64,000 nucleotides of DNA from Phycomyces nitens (taxonomy: Eukaryota > Mucoromycota > Mucoromycetes > Mucorales > Phycomycetaceae): positions 8,883,724 through 8,947,723 of the forward strand of contig JAHRBC010000002.1 in assembly GCA_022702545.1 (NCBI GenBank), written 5' to 3'. Position 1 is the first letter of the stretch, and each line of letters opens with the position of its first letter. The notes beneath the pieces were generated by a model. It was given only the letters and a program-made list of their open reading frames with translations, searched no databases and was not told where the DNA came from. This document shows, one piece after another, positions 11,290-23,433 of the stretch. A program made the translations under genes and the position numbers.

Positions 11290-12206
11290 CTGCTGCTATT
11301 TGGATGGAATATTTTTCTACATAAAAAATACCTGCAAAAATATGAATATCCAGTGATTTTTTGGGCTGCGGGAGTGTTCTGTAAAAGATAAAAGAAGTGT
11401 TAATGATATGGGGTACAAAGAGAAAATTTTTGTGTGTCAAAAGATACTTACATTGCAAGAGATGGGCAAGAGTGCGCAAAGGGGACTTGAATTGTAAGGC
11501 TGGATGGGCTGTGTGGCGGGTTTTACTATAAAAAAGAGAATAAAAATTAATATGGGTGAACAGAGTGATGATATATTTAATTTACATACCAGGAGCCAAA
11601 TGGGTTATCAAAGTAGGGGGCATGGTGTGCAAAGGAAGCCCAAGTGAGTCTATAAAACACATAATAATTATTAATAAATAGTCTGAATAATATTTTAGAT
11701 AAGTAAAAAGAGATTTATAAAGAATATTACCTTTATGATTACAATCGCGAATGATGGAGGAGGCCGATGGCGTGAATAGAAAGGGCAGTCTACAATGGAA
11801 TAGAGTCAGAGAGGGAACAAGTATGATTGAAAGAAAAAATTTACCTGGTGCCGATAACATCCTTACATAAGTTGTTTGGCCAATCTAAGAGAGAAAGTGA
11901 AAATAATTTTTATCATGATGATGGTACCAGTGAATGCGGCCAGTGGGTATTTGTCTAGATGGCCATTGTGGAAAGGATGAGTTGGAATGGGAGCGCACAT
12001 CTATGAAAAGAGATTAATTTGTGTGTATAAAGAGGTATAAAAAATGTCTTACCAGAGAAAGGCGCCGATATCAAAAAAGCAAACAAAAGGAAAAATAAAG
12101 GGAACCAAAGAAAAAGGAGAGAGTCTGAAATTTTTTTCACCTTTGAAGCATGCTGCGGAAAGCATGATGGATTGAGCCCAAAAACAATATCAAGGCCGAT
12201 TTGCAT
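11290..12206 (-). other. gene 3 of element C (short-exon chain)
   Basis: The first exon reads ATG (12206) Q-I-G-L-D-I-V-F-G-L-N-P, then a hydrophobic segment (L-L-F-L-W-F-P-L-F-F-L-L-F-A-F-L), ending at donor GTAAGA near 12052. Blocks continue leftwards past 11850, 11740, 11640 and 11460. The same chain occurs in B (18741-19630, +) and in G (48746 leftwards), so the exon borders are conserved among three copies. Element N now sits just beyond its far end. It is divergent from the accessory gene at 12440 with 233 bp between starts. No database family is recognised. Confidence 0.45.
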
Positions 12207-12296
12207 CTCAGTGCTTCAAGACAATAGAGGAACATCTTTATAGTCATTCAAAATGCCTATATATAACGGCCTTTTTGATATTCAACCTCTCTTACC

Positions 12297-12299
<3 letters not shown>

Positions 12300-12327
<28 letters not shown>

Positions 12328-12328
12328 T
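12300..12328. repeat. (CA)n microsatellite
   Basis: A run of about 14 CA dinucleotides lies in the shared promoter region between gene 3 and the accessory gene of C. The equivalent place in B (about 18620-18635) has a much shorter GT run, so the tract differs in length between paralogs. Confidence 0.9.
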
Positions 12329-12439
12329 TACTTACTCACTCACCCAAACAGTTTTTGTACGTATATTATATTTATTTTTATTTCAATTGAACAAAAACTA
12401 ATAATTATAATCGAAATATACTTTATCATATTCTAGAAA

Positions 12440-13605
12440 ATGGTTAACCAAAGAAGAACAATTGCTCCTCGTCCCACTCCTGCTGGTCCTACTTCTGCTC
12501 CTGCTCCTGACATGGAACAGATTATGGCAAAGCTTTCCGAGATGGAAGGCAAAATGACAAACGTCGAAGTGCAAGTGGGGTCTGTAAAGGCTCAACTCAA
12601 CGTTGTTGTGGCTGGTAATGCTTCAGCCATTAGAGCAATTGGTGCATTGGGTAGTGCCCATAACACTGCTCTTGTCAACTCTCCTGCCATTCCTGTTGCA
12701 CCTGTTGCTCTTCTACCAGTTGTGCCAACCAAGCAGACAAACAACGATGTCTATGTAAGTAGCAAATTATATAGTATGTTATCAATTCATTATCTCATAT
12801 ACTGTGTCAGACGGCGATTCGCAAATATATGTGGAAGCCAAAGTTTTCGTCGAGAATAACTGCAGAGATCTTGGCAAACAATAACAAGCCAAGGTGGAAT
12901 ACAGACGTTCCTTTCAACCAAAGTCCAAACAAGGAGTTAGTTGTTAGGATTCTCAACTACTTGGAGCCCAAGTTTGAGAGCAAGGGAATGAGGAGAAGTG
13001 ACTTGCACAAGAATCTTCACACCAACTTCAGGAGCCAAAGTTCCAAAGACAAGAAGTCTTCTTCGGCAAAAGCTGCCGTGAACACTCGTTCAAGAAGGGC
13101 AAACCGTGCAGGCGAGGTAAGATATACTTTAAATAACTAATAAATATTTAATATCAAAGAAGCAGTATTAACTGAGAATTTTAGAGCCATTCTCGGCGCT
13201 TGAATGCCTACCTTGACAATGAGGACGCAATCAATGAGATGATGGGCAAAGATTGTGCCAACATGATCATAAGGGAGGCAATGTCCGAGGGTGAATCTGA
13301 TGTAGAGACATCTGAAAGTGGCACCAAACGTATCATCCGTACTGTTCGCCCAGGATGGAGAAGTGATGAGGTAAATAATAATAAGGCAATAACTGGGTTA
13401 CGTGTCTGAATTGTTATATAAAATATTAATACTTGTATTTCAGTTTAATAGACTCATCACTATTGTTGACTCTCATGTCCTTGATGGAATGGGTTTGCAT
13501 TCCCATCAATTCTTGCCTCGGGTTTTTAAGAGTGTGTCAAACTCAGCGGCCCCAAATGACGTGGTTTCCCGCCTCCCACAGTGGGCTTTTAGAAACGATG
13601 TATAA
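12440..13605 (+). CDS. accessory protein of element C (W-R-S-D-E family, four exons)
   Basis: The exons are 12440-12754, 12811-13116, 13185-13370 and 13444-13605, all joined by GT-AG introns of 56-73 bp. Exon 1 has a Pro/Ala-rich start and a heptad-like helix (M-E-Q-I-M-A-K-L-S-E-M-E-G-K) suggesting a short coiled coil. Exon 2 holds M-W-K-P-K-F, P-N-K-E-L-V-V-R-I-L-N-Y-L and a basic end. Exon 3 has M-S-E-G-E-S-D, then R-P-G-W-R-S-D-E. Exon 4 starts F-N-R-L-I-T-I-V-D. No stop is seen, so this gene is intact although its element is split. It converges on the transposase 3' end at 13734. Function unknown; a DNA-binding or regulatory partner of the transposase is an inference. Confidence 0.78.
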
Positions 13606-13733
13606 ATAAAGTTGTTGTTTATATTTTCTCACCCACTTCCCCAAGAACGTAATACCGTCAATATATATAAAGTATATTTTTGGTGCCTTAATTTTGGTTA
13701 TCTTTAAAAGAAGAAGATATTTTTTATTTTATA

Positions 13734-13836
13734 TTAGGCACAGATTTTTTTTGGAAGAGGGATGACAAGCATCATTCTCTTATTAGTTCGAGTGATGTGC
13801 TCTCCAATGGCAACTTCTAACAAAATCCTGTGTACT
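13734..13836 (-). pseudogene. severed 3' end of the element C transposase
   Basis: On the minus strand these bases read H-R-I-L-L-E-V-A-I-G-E and continue to L-P-K-K-I-C-A and a stop at 13734-13736. This is the missing C-terminus of the transposase at 20204-23191. The frame runs through the duplicated ACT exactly, so element B was inserted inside this exon without other loss. Confidence 0.9.
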
Positions 13837-14078
13837 CACTGGAAAAACTCCCAAATTTAGCATTGTATCAATGTGGCAAAAGGGTAGTGGAAATATAGAG
13901 CTTTTTTTCATCTCAGATATTTTTTTTACTTCAAATAAAAAGTGTAATTCTAATCCATCCTATTGGTTTGGGCAAAAGATTAAAAAACAATAGCTTTTTT
14001 TTCATCTATAAAATGACAGCAAATTAAAATATGTAGCACTTGTTTCCTTTTTTATCTCACAATCGAATCATATAAACA

Positions 14079-17000
14079 ATGTCTTCTATTTCCGCTCTTA
14101 ACAACACTGCCTGTTACTGCAACAAATGCAACAACAACCAGCAAGGATTCTCTATTGTATCCAAGCGCACTTCCCAGCGTCATGCCAAGAGAGCAAGATT
14201 TGAAGAAGTCTTGGATTTTGAAAACAGTATGTTATTTTCAATATTAATTTTATCTTTGCTGCGCAATAATAACCATTAGCCTTTAATTGAACTCAGGCAC
14301 ACAAAGTGCCGTGATGGACGTTGATGTTGAGGGTAAAAAATATTTATTTGAAAACCAGTACAGGGCAATAAACTAATGTATTCTATATTTGTAGCAATCC
14401 CGACCTCTCAATCCGAATCCATGGAAACGGATGGTCAGGTCGGCCTACCATTTTTGGATTCCGTCCCGATGTCTGACGATGATTCAGTTGACAATGAGGC
14501 CAATGGCGATGGCGCCGAAATCACCGATGACTCTGACAATGACAGCGATGATGAAGCCGATGATGAAGAGATTGAGGTCGAGGAGTTTGACAGTGAAGGT
14601 CAGTATAGAATAGCTACAATACAAAAGCAAGCAAAAATTGAGTGTTAATAATTTTCCTTTTTAAATAATAGACCCTTTTGCTACTCCTGGTATGCCCGAA
14701 AACCCAGTGCACAGGGCAATTGCCATTTTCGTTGTTCTGTTTGCATCCCGTTATGTGGTCGATAAGGGTGCTGTTGTCTTGATTGAGTTCATCAACAAAC
14801 TCTTGACGATTTACGGACAGGACTTCCAATTGCCTTCAAGCCTTTCTGGTCTCCAAAGCATGACGGGTTTCACTGCCTTGACCAAGGGTGTAAAGAGATT
14901 CGTTGTGTGCCAGGATTGCCACACGGTTTATGAGGAAGCTGGGTCTGCTCCCCTTCAGTGCAGTTCCGCCAAGCTCGGTTCCGTTTCTCCATGTGGTTGC
15001 CAATTGATGAAGCAATCATCATCTGGTGCTTTAGTCCCAAAACGTCAATACAACTACCAGTCCGTCAAGCAGGCGTTGAGAGTCCTTTTCCTCCGCCCGG
15101 ATTTCGAAAGCAAGATCAGACAATGGAACCAGGAGTTGAAGATCGTTGATACAATGTGCGACGTTTATGATGGTGCGATGTGGAAGGGGTTGAAGGACAA
15201 GAACGGCGTTCCCTTTGTTGAAGACTCGCGCTCACTCATGTTGACTCTCAACATTGATTGGTTTCAGCCATTCGATGGTATCAGCCATTCCTCTGGAGCA
15301 ATTTACCTCGCAATCAACAATTTGCCTCGAGAGGATAGGTTCAAGGCAGAGAACGTGATTCTTGTTGGTCTGATGCCTGGGCCAAAAGAACCAAGATCAG
15401 AGGAGATTAACAACTACCTCAAGCCCTTGGTCGACGAGTTGGAGCAGCTGTATGTTGGAATGGCCATTCCAAGTTATGAAAACCCAAGTGGAGTAACTGT
15501 CCGTGCTGCACTCTTCATGGTTGCATGTGATATCCCTGCCGCCAGGAAAACCAGTGGATTCACGTCTCATAACAGTACCCATGCATGCTACAAATGCAGT
15601 CGTAGTTTCTCTCGCTTGGAAGGGACAAACAATGTCGATTTTCGTGGTTTTGATTTCTGTGCGTGGAGACTTGCAAATGGTGCTCAAAACCGGGTGCATG
15701 CTGAGGAGTGGAAGAATGCAAGTACGCCCTCAGAAAGGCATCAGCTGGAGGTCGAAAATGGTGTTCGATGGTCGCAGTTGCATCGCCTTGGATACTTTGA
15801 TCTAGTACGTGGAACGATCATTGATCCCATGCACAACCTATTCCTGGGAACGGCGAAGAGGATGGTCGAGACGTGGACTGCCAGTGGTCTGATCACAGAC
15901 AACAATCTTCGTGAGATGCAGAGGGTGGCAGAGACCATGGTGTTGCCTGCGGATTACGCAGTGTTGAAGACGAAGATTGGGAAGGGATTTCCCCATATGA
16001 AGGCCGACGAGTGGAAATCCTGGGTGCTTGTTTACTCCCCTACTCTGTTGAAGACCGTTTTCCCTGCTGCCAAGTTCAAGAATTGGATTAGCTTTGTCAA
16101 CGCCTGCCGCCTCTTGATAAAGCCAGCCATCACTTTTGACGAACTTGATGAAGCCCATAGTCACCTGGAGAAATTTGGTCAAGCCTGCGAACAACAATAC
16201 CCACACACTGTCCTCACCTGCAATATGCACCTACACCTCCATCTTCGCGAGACCATTCGTGATTTTGGACCAGTGTACGGCTATTGGCTCTTTGGGTTTG
16301 AGAGATACAATGGGTTGTTGAAGAACATCGAGACAAACAGAAGAGACGGGTTCGAGTCAACATTTATGAAAACATTTGTCCAGAATTCGTACAAGGAGGA
16401 CTATACGAATGCCATCCTCAAGTCATCAGTATCTGCTCCTTTCCTTCCTCTCTTAGCCAAACTTTCTTCGTCCTTTGCCACCTTGTCTCCACCTGCACCT
16501 GCACCTGCACCAACACGACGCCCATTCCGAATTCAAAATTTTGTGGATGCATCCCAAGATTCCGAATTCCCGATCAAGGGTAATGAGCCTCTTCCACCCT
16601 CTGCGTTTCCTCTCCAAGCTAGGCCAGCAACAGCAATGAGTGATGGCGACTATCCTCATTTGTTGGAGTATTATAAGGATACTTATGACATTTCTGAGCT
16701 GGAGAGCTATCAATACGCCACTTCTTCTTTGCTGTTTGTCGACAATCAGATAACAAAGATAAAGTCAATCAATCTTCTTGGGCAGATCTATCATGGTCAC
16801 AATGGCTCTGGCAAGGGTGGATCATATATTCAAGCTTTGTTTGGCACTAGTACGGGTGAGAACCAGACTGCATATACTGGACAAATACAGTATATGTTTG
16901 TCCACAACTTTACGCCGCCTCTCTCTGCCTCTGTTCGTCCAAATCGCCAATCATATCAAAGTCAGCATGTTTTCGCCTTTGTGAGATGGTATGGTGTGTC

Positions 17001-17183
17001 CTATGATCGTTCGCGTGAGGATGAAGGTGTTGATATATGTTTGCCCGGCTTTTCTCCCCCAGTCATGAGTGCATCTTGCCAGTGCATCGCCTTCTTTTAG
17101 AAGTTGCGACTGCCACGCACACAAGCCGAAATGGCGTGAAGAGGATGCTGGTCATCCCTTTGCCCAAAAAGCTTTGCATATAA
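14079..17183 (+). pseudogene. Tnp2-like transposase of element B, one-base frameshift near the end
   Basis: The layout is as in A. Exon 1 (ATG 14079) has C-Y-C-N-K-C and a His-rich basic end. Short acidic exons follow (about 14298-14600). The main exon from about 14672 has V-C-Q-D-C near 14905, N-I-D-W-F-Q-P-F near 15250, N-S-T-H-A-C-Y-K-C near 15570, D-P-M-H-N-L-F-L-G-T near 15824 and F-E-R-Y-N near 16299. The open frame ends at 17100, but the family C-terminus (I-L-P-V-H-R then L-P-K-K-L-C-I, stop 17181-17183) is present in the next frame. The shift falls in a C5 run at 17056-17060. It is a real one-base change or a sequencing error. An Ala/Pro repeat lies near 16490-16515. Confidence 0.85.
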
Positions 17184-17307
17184 TAAATAAATAAATATCT
17201 TTTCTCTTTCATAAAAAAAAACAAACAGAAATAGCATTGCCTTTATAAATGTTGTCAAAACGTAATGCGTGTCAAAAAAATAGATGGATAGATAAAAAAA
17301 TATTTTA

Positions 17308-18508
17308 TTAAAGCCCATGTCTAAGAGCCCACTGAGGAAGACTGGGATTAAAATTAGTCGGGACTGCCACGTCCACAGTTCTGTCATAAACCCTTGATAA
17401 CAACTGGTGGGAGTTTGCTCCAAGTTGGAGACCAACGAATCTGTCAACGACTTGGATGAATCGGTTAAACTATCAATTGCACATCAGTAATCAACAGCCA
17501 TTAAATATATTATTTACAATCAACGCAACAACTCACTTCATTGCTTCTCCAACTTGGGCGAATGGTGCGAACCACACGTCTTCTTCCTGCTTCAGAGACT
17601 TCGTCATCTGATTCTCCCTCGGACATTGCTCCCTTTTGGAGTGCACCTATGCAGTTCCAACCCATCTCCTGGTTGATCTCAGCCCTGTTATTGTCATATG
17701 CTGCCAAACGACGAGCATAGTTCTACAAATATTATTATTAATATGTGTTTAATAGATTTTTAATATATTGCAAACAACTTACTTCGTTTGCACGACCAGA
17801 TCTTCGTGAACGTCTGTTCAACGCAGCCCTCACAGCAGGAGACTCTCTCACTTTTCGGCATCTACTAATGAAATTCTTGTGGAGCCTCTCACGAAGATCC
17901 TTTTGCCTCATTCCGTCGCCAGCAAACTTGCGCCCCAGGTAGACGAGCATTCGATCAACCAACTCCTTGTTGGGAGTCACGTTGAAGTGAACATCGGTGT
18001 TCCACCTGGGCTTATCGTTGTTGGCCTCTACTTCTGCTGGGACAGTTGACCGAAACTTTGGATTCCACATGAATTTGCGGATCGCAGCCTAATAATATAT
18101 AAAAGTTAACAAACTGATAGTATAGTCTTTGCTCTTTAGTATAATACTTACATAAACCTCTGTGGAAACTCTCTTGCTGGGGTTTGACAAAGCAATGGGA
18201 TCCGTCACAACAACATTGCTAGTTGCACTGGTGGAGGCAACAGGAGCAGCAGGAGCAGCAGGAGCAGCAGGAGCAGCAGGAGCAGCAGGAGCAGCCTCAA
18301 CGAAATTATCAATGGCAGTGATAGTCTCACGGTTTCCTACAATAATGACACCAAGTCTGGAATCCATCGTTACAAGTCTGGCGTTTGATGTCACCATCTC
18401 GCCTTCCATAATGGTCATCTTGTTCTCCATGGCAACAAGCTTTTCCAATATCAGATCCATGTCAGCAGTAGCAGGACGAGGAGCAATTGTTCTTCTTTGG
18501 TTAACCAT
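17308..18508 (-). CDS. accessory protein of element B (W-R-S-N-E variant, four exons)
   Basis: ATG 18508. Exon 1 shares M-V-N-Q-R-R-T-I-A-P-R-P with the C copy, then a helical region and an Ala-Ala-Pro repeat. Exon 2 has M-W-N-P-K-F, P-N-K-E-L-V-D-R-M-L-V-Y-L and a basic end. Exon 3 has M-S-E-G-E-S-D-D and R-P-S-W-R-S-N-E (Asn for Asp). Exon 4 starts F-N-R-F-I-Q-V-V-D and stops at 17308-17310. Introns have GT-AG borders. It converges on the transposase with about 125 bp between stops and diverges from gene 3 with 232 bp between starts. No disabling change is seen. Confidence 0.78.
18239..18297. repeat. AGGAGC microsatellite inside the accessory gene of B
   Basis: The six-base unit AGGAGC/GCAGGA is repeated about nine times, encoding the Ala-Ala-Pro tract of the accessory protein on the minus strand. 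The C copy of the gene lacks it, so it expanded after B and C separated. Confidence 0.85.
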
Positions 18509-18740
18509 TTTCTAGAATATGGTAAAGTATATTTCGATTATAATTATTAGTTTTTGTTCAATTGAAATAAAAATAAATATAATATACGTACAAAAACTGT
18601 TTGAGTGGGTGGGTGAGTAAGTGTGTGTGTGTGTGGATTGTTGTAAAAGTAAGAGAGGTTGAATACTATCAAAAAGGCCGTTATATATAGGCATTTTGAA
18701 TGACTATAAAGATGTTCCTCTATTGTCTTGAAGCACTGAG

Positions 18741-19630
18741 ATGCAAATCGGCCTTGATATTGTTTTTGGGCTCAATCCATCACACCTTCCGCAGCATGTT
18801 TCAAAGGTGAAAAAATTTTCAGATTCTCTCCTTTTTCTTTGGTTCCCTTTATTTTTCCTTTTGCTTGCTTTTTTGATATCGGCGCCTTTCTCTGGTAAGA
18901 CATTTTTTATACCTCTTTATACACACAAATTAACCTCTTTTTCATAGATGTGCGCTCCCATTGCAACTCATCCTTTCCACAATGGCCATCTAGACAAATA
19001 CTCACTGGCCGCATTCACTGGTACCATCATCTTGATAAAAATTATTTTCACTTCTCTCTCAGATTAGCCAAACAACTTATATAAGGATGCCATCGGCACC
19101 AGGTAAAAAAATTTCTTTCAATCATACTTGTTCCCTCTCTGACTCTATTCCATTGTAGACTGCCCTGTCTATTCACGCCATCGGCCTCCTCCATCATTCG
19201 CGATTGTAATCATAAAGGTAATATTCTTTATAAATCTCTTTTTGCTTATTCAAAATATTATTCAGACTATTTATTAATAATTATTATTATGTGTTTTATA
19301 GGCTCCTTTGGTCTTTCTTTGCACACCATGCCCCCTACTTTGATAACCCATTTGGCTCCTGGTATGTAAATTAAATATATCATCACTCTGTTCACCCATA
19401 TTAATTTTTATTCCCTTTTTTATAGTAAAACCCGCCACACAGCCCATCCAGCCTTACAATTCAAGTCCCCTTTGCCCACTCTTGCCCATCTCTTGCAATG
19501 TAAGTATCTTTTGTCACACAAAAATTTCCTCTTTGTATCCCATATCAATAACACTTCTTTATCTTTTACAGAACACTCCCGCAGCCCAAAAAATCGTTGG
19601 ATATTCATATTTTTGCAGGTATTTTTTATG
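18741..19630 (+). other. gene 3 of element B (short-exon chain)
   Basis: The first exon starts at ATG 18741, encodes a mostly polar start followed by a hydrophobic segment of about 20 residues, and ends at donor GTAAGA near 18895. Exon-like blocks follow near 18948-19021, 19064-19103, 19158-19219, 19302-19361, 19425-19500 and 19571-19617. Their borders are matched by the copies in C and G. In every simple splice combination a stop appears in or just after the second block. Either the product is only about 60-75 residues, or the transcript is largely non-coding. No homolog recognised. Confidence 0.45.
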
Positions 19631-20203
19631 TAGAAAAATATTCCATCCAAATAGCAGCAAGCAACCGGGTAGAAACGGCTAGGCATAGGAATAGGCGTAA
19701 TATTAGACCCTGAACCTAGAAACATTCTATTCTTTCTAATAAAAATAAAAACGTAAAACATTACCAATCAATTATAAACGGGAAATCAAATAATGGGTGA
19801 TATATTACTGGTGAAGAAGGATAAAGAAGCTTTCAATCCATTCATTTAATTGGCTTTCATGAAGAGTATGCTCAATATTTTCGATAAATACACGACCATG
19901 TATTTTCATGAATATATGATTCTCCCAATATTTCCAGGTCCATAAATACGGCACCAAAATAGAACCGTACTTTTAAATATTTCTTTTTGTTTTTCCAGAT
20001 CAGATCAGTACACCGAAAGTGCTAACAGCCCTCACCTGCGGCACATTATTTCAAAAATCCACTACTAGATAGCACGTCAACGAGATAGCTGACAAGGTAG
20101 CTTGTCTCATAGTCGGAAAAAAAACCACCCTATGTTAAAACATCGCTTTATAGTACAGCATTGCCACTTTTACGTTATTGGAATTTCTTTATTTTTTGCA
20201 GTG

Positions 20204-23191
20204 ACTGGCAAGATGCTGTTATGATCAGGCATGGAATATTCATTTTTGCAAACCTCAACACCTTCATCCTCACGCGATCTGTTAGAGGTTGTTGCAAACC
20301 ATCTAACAAATGCAAATACATGTTGATTTTCATGAACCATGCGAGTCCAGTGGTTGGTACTAGTTGATGGCGGCGTGAACTTATGAATAAAGAGATATTG
20401 GATCTGGCCGGTATATGCGTTTACTGTCTGATCATTACTACCAACATATAACGCCTGTATATAGGATCCATGGTTGCCTAATCCATTTGCTCCACGGTAG
20501 ACTTGGCCAAGTAGATCGATCGACTTCAACTTCGTTATTTGATCATCTACAAATGAGAACCGAGAAGAAGCTTCCTGATAGCTGGTGAGTTCGGCGATGC
20601 CATATTGCTCTCTGTAGTAACTCAACAAATGAGGATAGTCTACATCCCCCATTGACGTTGTCTTTCCAAGTTGCAGAGGAAAGGCCGAGGAAGGAAGAGG
20701 TTCATTGCCATTAACAGAGATCTCTGGATTCAAGGAAGAGTCCAAGAAGTGCTGCAAGTTGAATCGGCGTTGGGTGTCTGGTACAGTGGCAGGTGAAAGG
20801 GTGGGTGAGGAGACGAGCTTGGCAAAGACAGAAGAGAATGGGATTTTACTGGAGTATCCAAGGACTGCTTGCACATAATCGGCCTTGTACGATTCTTCAA
20901 CAAAATTCCTCATATACGTTGCCTCAAAACTATCCTTTCTGTTAGTGCTCACGTTCTTTAGCAAACCATTGTATCGCTCGAACCCAAAGAGCCAATAGCC
21001 ATACACTGGTCCAAAATCACGAATGGTCTCGCGAAGATGGAGGTGCAGATGCATATTGCAGGTGAGGACACTAGGAGGGTAAAGACGCTTGCACTTTTGA
21101 CAGAATTTCTCTAGGTAGTCATGGGCATCGTCAAGTTCTTCAAATGATAGGGATGGCTTTACAAGGAGACGGCAGGCATCGACAAAGTCCATCCAGTTTC
21201 TGAACTTGTCATTGTTGAGAACATCTTTCAGCAAGACGGGAGAGTACGCCAGCACCCAGGACTTCCATTCGTCAGCTTTCATAAATGAAAACCCTTTTCC
21301 AATTTTCGCTGTCAATGAACTGTACGAGGCTGGGAGAGTCATTTTCTTGGCGATTTGCTGCATGTCGTTCAGTTGTCCACTATTGATATCACCACCAGCA
21401 ATCCACTTTTCCATCATTCTCTTTGCCGTGCCCAGAAAGAGATTGTGCATGGGATCAATGATCGTTCCACGTACTAGATCAAAGTATCCAAGGCGATGCA
21501 GCTGCGACCATCGAACACCATTTTCGATCTCCAGCTGATGCCTTTCTGAGGGTGTACTAGCACTCTTCCACACCTCAGCATGCACCCTGTTTTCGACACC
21601 ATGACGAATAGACCACTCCAGATAGTTGAAACCACGAAAGTCCACACTGCTTGTCCCAGCAAGACGACTGAATTGACGACTGCATTTATAGCAGGCGTTG
21701 GTGCTATTGTGGGATGTGAATCCGCTCGTTTTCCTGGCTGCTGGGATATCACATGCCACCATTAGGAGTGCAGCACGGACGGTTGCTCCAGATCGATACT
21801 CAAAGGTTGGAATTGTCATTCCAACGTACAACTGCTCAAGGTCATCCACCAAAGGCTTGAGATAGCTGTTGATCTCATACGACTTGGGCTCCTTTGGTCC
21901 AGGCATTAGCCCAACCAAGACGACGTTCTCTGGCTTGAACCTTTCATCTCTGGGCAAGTTGTTGATTGCCAAATATATGGCACCAGAGGAGTGGGTGACA
22001 CCATCGAAGGGCTGAAACCAGTCGATGTTGAGAGTCAACAGAAGAGAACGAGGGCGGGCAACAAATGAAAGACCATCACTGTCTTTCAACTCCTTCCACA
22101 TCTTGCCATCGTAAACGTCACACATGGTGTCTGCCACCTTCAGCTTGTCGTTCCAGAGGCCGATCTTCTGCTCGAAACCAGGACGAAGAAAGAGAACCTT
22201 GAGTGCATCTTTGACGGACTGATACACAAAGATTTTCTTTGGAACCATGGCACCAGACGTCGACTTCTTTCTCAGCTCACAGTTACAAGTTATGTTTGCG
22301 CCTATTTTCACAGAGCTACACAAGGGAGGAACGGAAATAGATTCTTCGTAGATCTGGTGGCAATCTGGGCAAGAAACGAATCGTTTGATATCTTTGGTGA
22401 TATTGCTAAAACCCGTCATCTTCTGAAGACCAGCAAGACTTGTTGGTAGCTGAAAGTCTTGTTCATAAACCATCAAGAGCTCATTGACAAACTGGATCAA
22501 TACAACTGCGCCCTTGTTGACTGCATAACGGGATGCAAAAAGAACAACGAAAATGGCAATAGCCCTATGCACTGGATTTTCGGGCATACCAAGAGCACCA
22601 AAGGGTTCTGTTTTAAAAAAGGAAAATTATTAACACTCAATTTCGGCATGCTTCTTTATGATAGTTATTCAATACTGACCTTCGCCGTTGAACTCCTCAA
22701 CATCAATCTCCTCAACATCACTCTCTTCATTGTTGCCATTGTCGCTGTCATTGGCAATCTCGGTGTCATCGCCATTAACCTCATTGTCAGCCAAATCATC
22801 GTCAGACATCGGGACGGAATCCAAAAAAGGTAGGTTGGCCTGACCGCCCATTGTTTCCATGGATTCAGATTCAAACATCGGGATTGCTACAAATATGGAA
22901 TAGATTAGTTTATTGCCCTTAAACTGGTTTTCAAATAAATATTTTTTACCCTCAACATCAACATCCATAATGACACTTTGTGTGCCTGAGGTTCAATTAA
23001 AGAATAATGGTTATTATTGCGCAGTAAATACAAAATTAATACATACTACTCTCAGTTTGTCCAGCCTCTTCAATTCTTGCTCTTTTGGCATGACGCTGAT
23101 AATTGTGTCTGGATACCATAGAGAACCCTTCTTGGTTACCATTGCATTTGTTACAGTAACAGGCAGTGTTGTTTTGGGAAGCAGAAGACAT
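20204..23191 (-). pseudogene. Tnp2-like transposase of element C, split by element B
   Basis: Start ATG 23191 (M-S-S-A-S-Q), exon 1 with C-Y-C-N-K-C finger. Acidic exons lie near 22992-22680. The main exon runs from about 22608 with C-P-D-C near 22365, N-I-D-W-F-Q-P-F near 22030, N-S-T-N-A-C-Y-K-C near 21700, D-P-M-H-N-L-F-L-G-T near 21450 and F-E-R-Y-N near 20975. The natural frame stops being transposase at P-D-H-N-S-I-L-P at 20204; the next bases are the end of B. The remaining residues are at 13734-13836. Apart from B no stop or shift is seen, so C was probably active until B landed. It is the closest relative of the B protein in this window. Confidence 0.87.
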
Positions 23192-23433
23192 ATTTTGTGT
23201 GATTCGATTGTAAGATAAAAAAGGAAACAAGTGCTTCATATGTTTTATTTGCTGTCAATTTATAGACAAAAAAAAACTATTGTATTTTACTTGTTTGCCC
23301 GAACCAATAGGATCTGTTAAAAAGTCTTTTTTTATTTGAATAAAAAAAATCTTCTGAGTTGAAAAAAAGGCCTATATTTCCTACACCTTAAAGTACTCTT
23401 GGTGCACTAGTAATCCAGCCCATTTTTCCAGTG

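Larger units (their letters stand above)
13837..20203 (+). mobile_element. CACTA-like element B, inserted in the transposase of C
   Basis: The ends are CACTGGAAAAACTCCC at 13837 and, reversed, CACTGCAAAAAATAAAG at 20203. The duplication is ACT at 13834-13836 and 20204-20206. It carries transposase (+), convergent accessory gene (-), divergent gene 3 (+) and about 570 bp of right subterminal sequence (19631-20203) with no gene seen. B and C are the same subfamily in opposite orientation, so together they form a large imperfect palindrome (about 11.2-13.6 kb against 17.3-19.8 kb). Confidence 0.92.
2865..23433 (-). mobile_element. CACTA-like element C, host of nested insertions A, N and B
   Basis: The left end at 2865 and the right end (reverse complement of 23404-23433) share CACTGGAAAAA, then GGGCT, GATTAC and AGTGC, about 27 of 30 bases. 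Removing A, N and B with one copy of each duplication leaves about 6.28 kb, close to A (6.17 kb) and B (6.37 kb). The element reads right to left: transposase 23191 to 20204 plus its last exon piece at 13836-13734, accessory gene on + at 12440-13605, gene 3 on - from 12206. Flanking triplets differ (TGG at 2862-2864, TTA at 23434-23436), and the left flank is retrotransposon while the right flank is F-type DNA, so the two halves may come from different copies. Confidence 0.8.

Noticed and set aside
18162..18515. Plus-strand frame with a Gly-Ala repeat
   Set aside because: It is the complement of the accessory gene exon 1; the repeat is the AGGAGC microsatellite.
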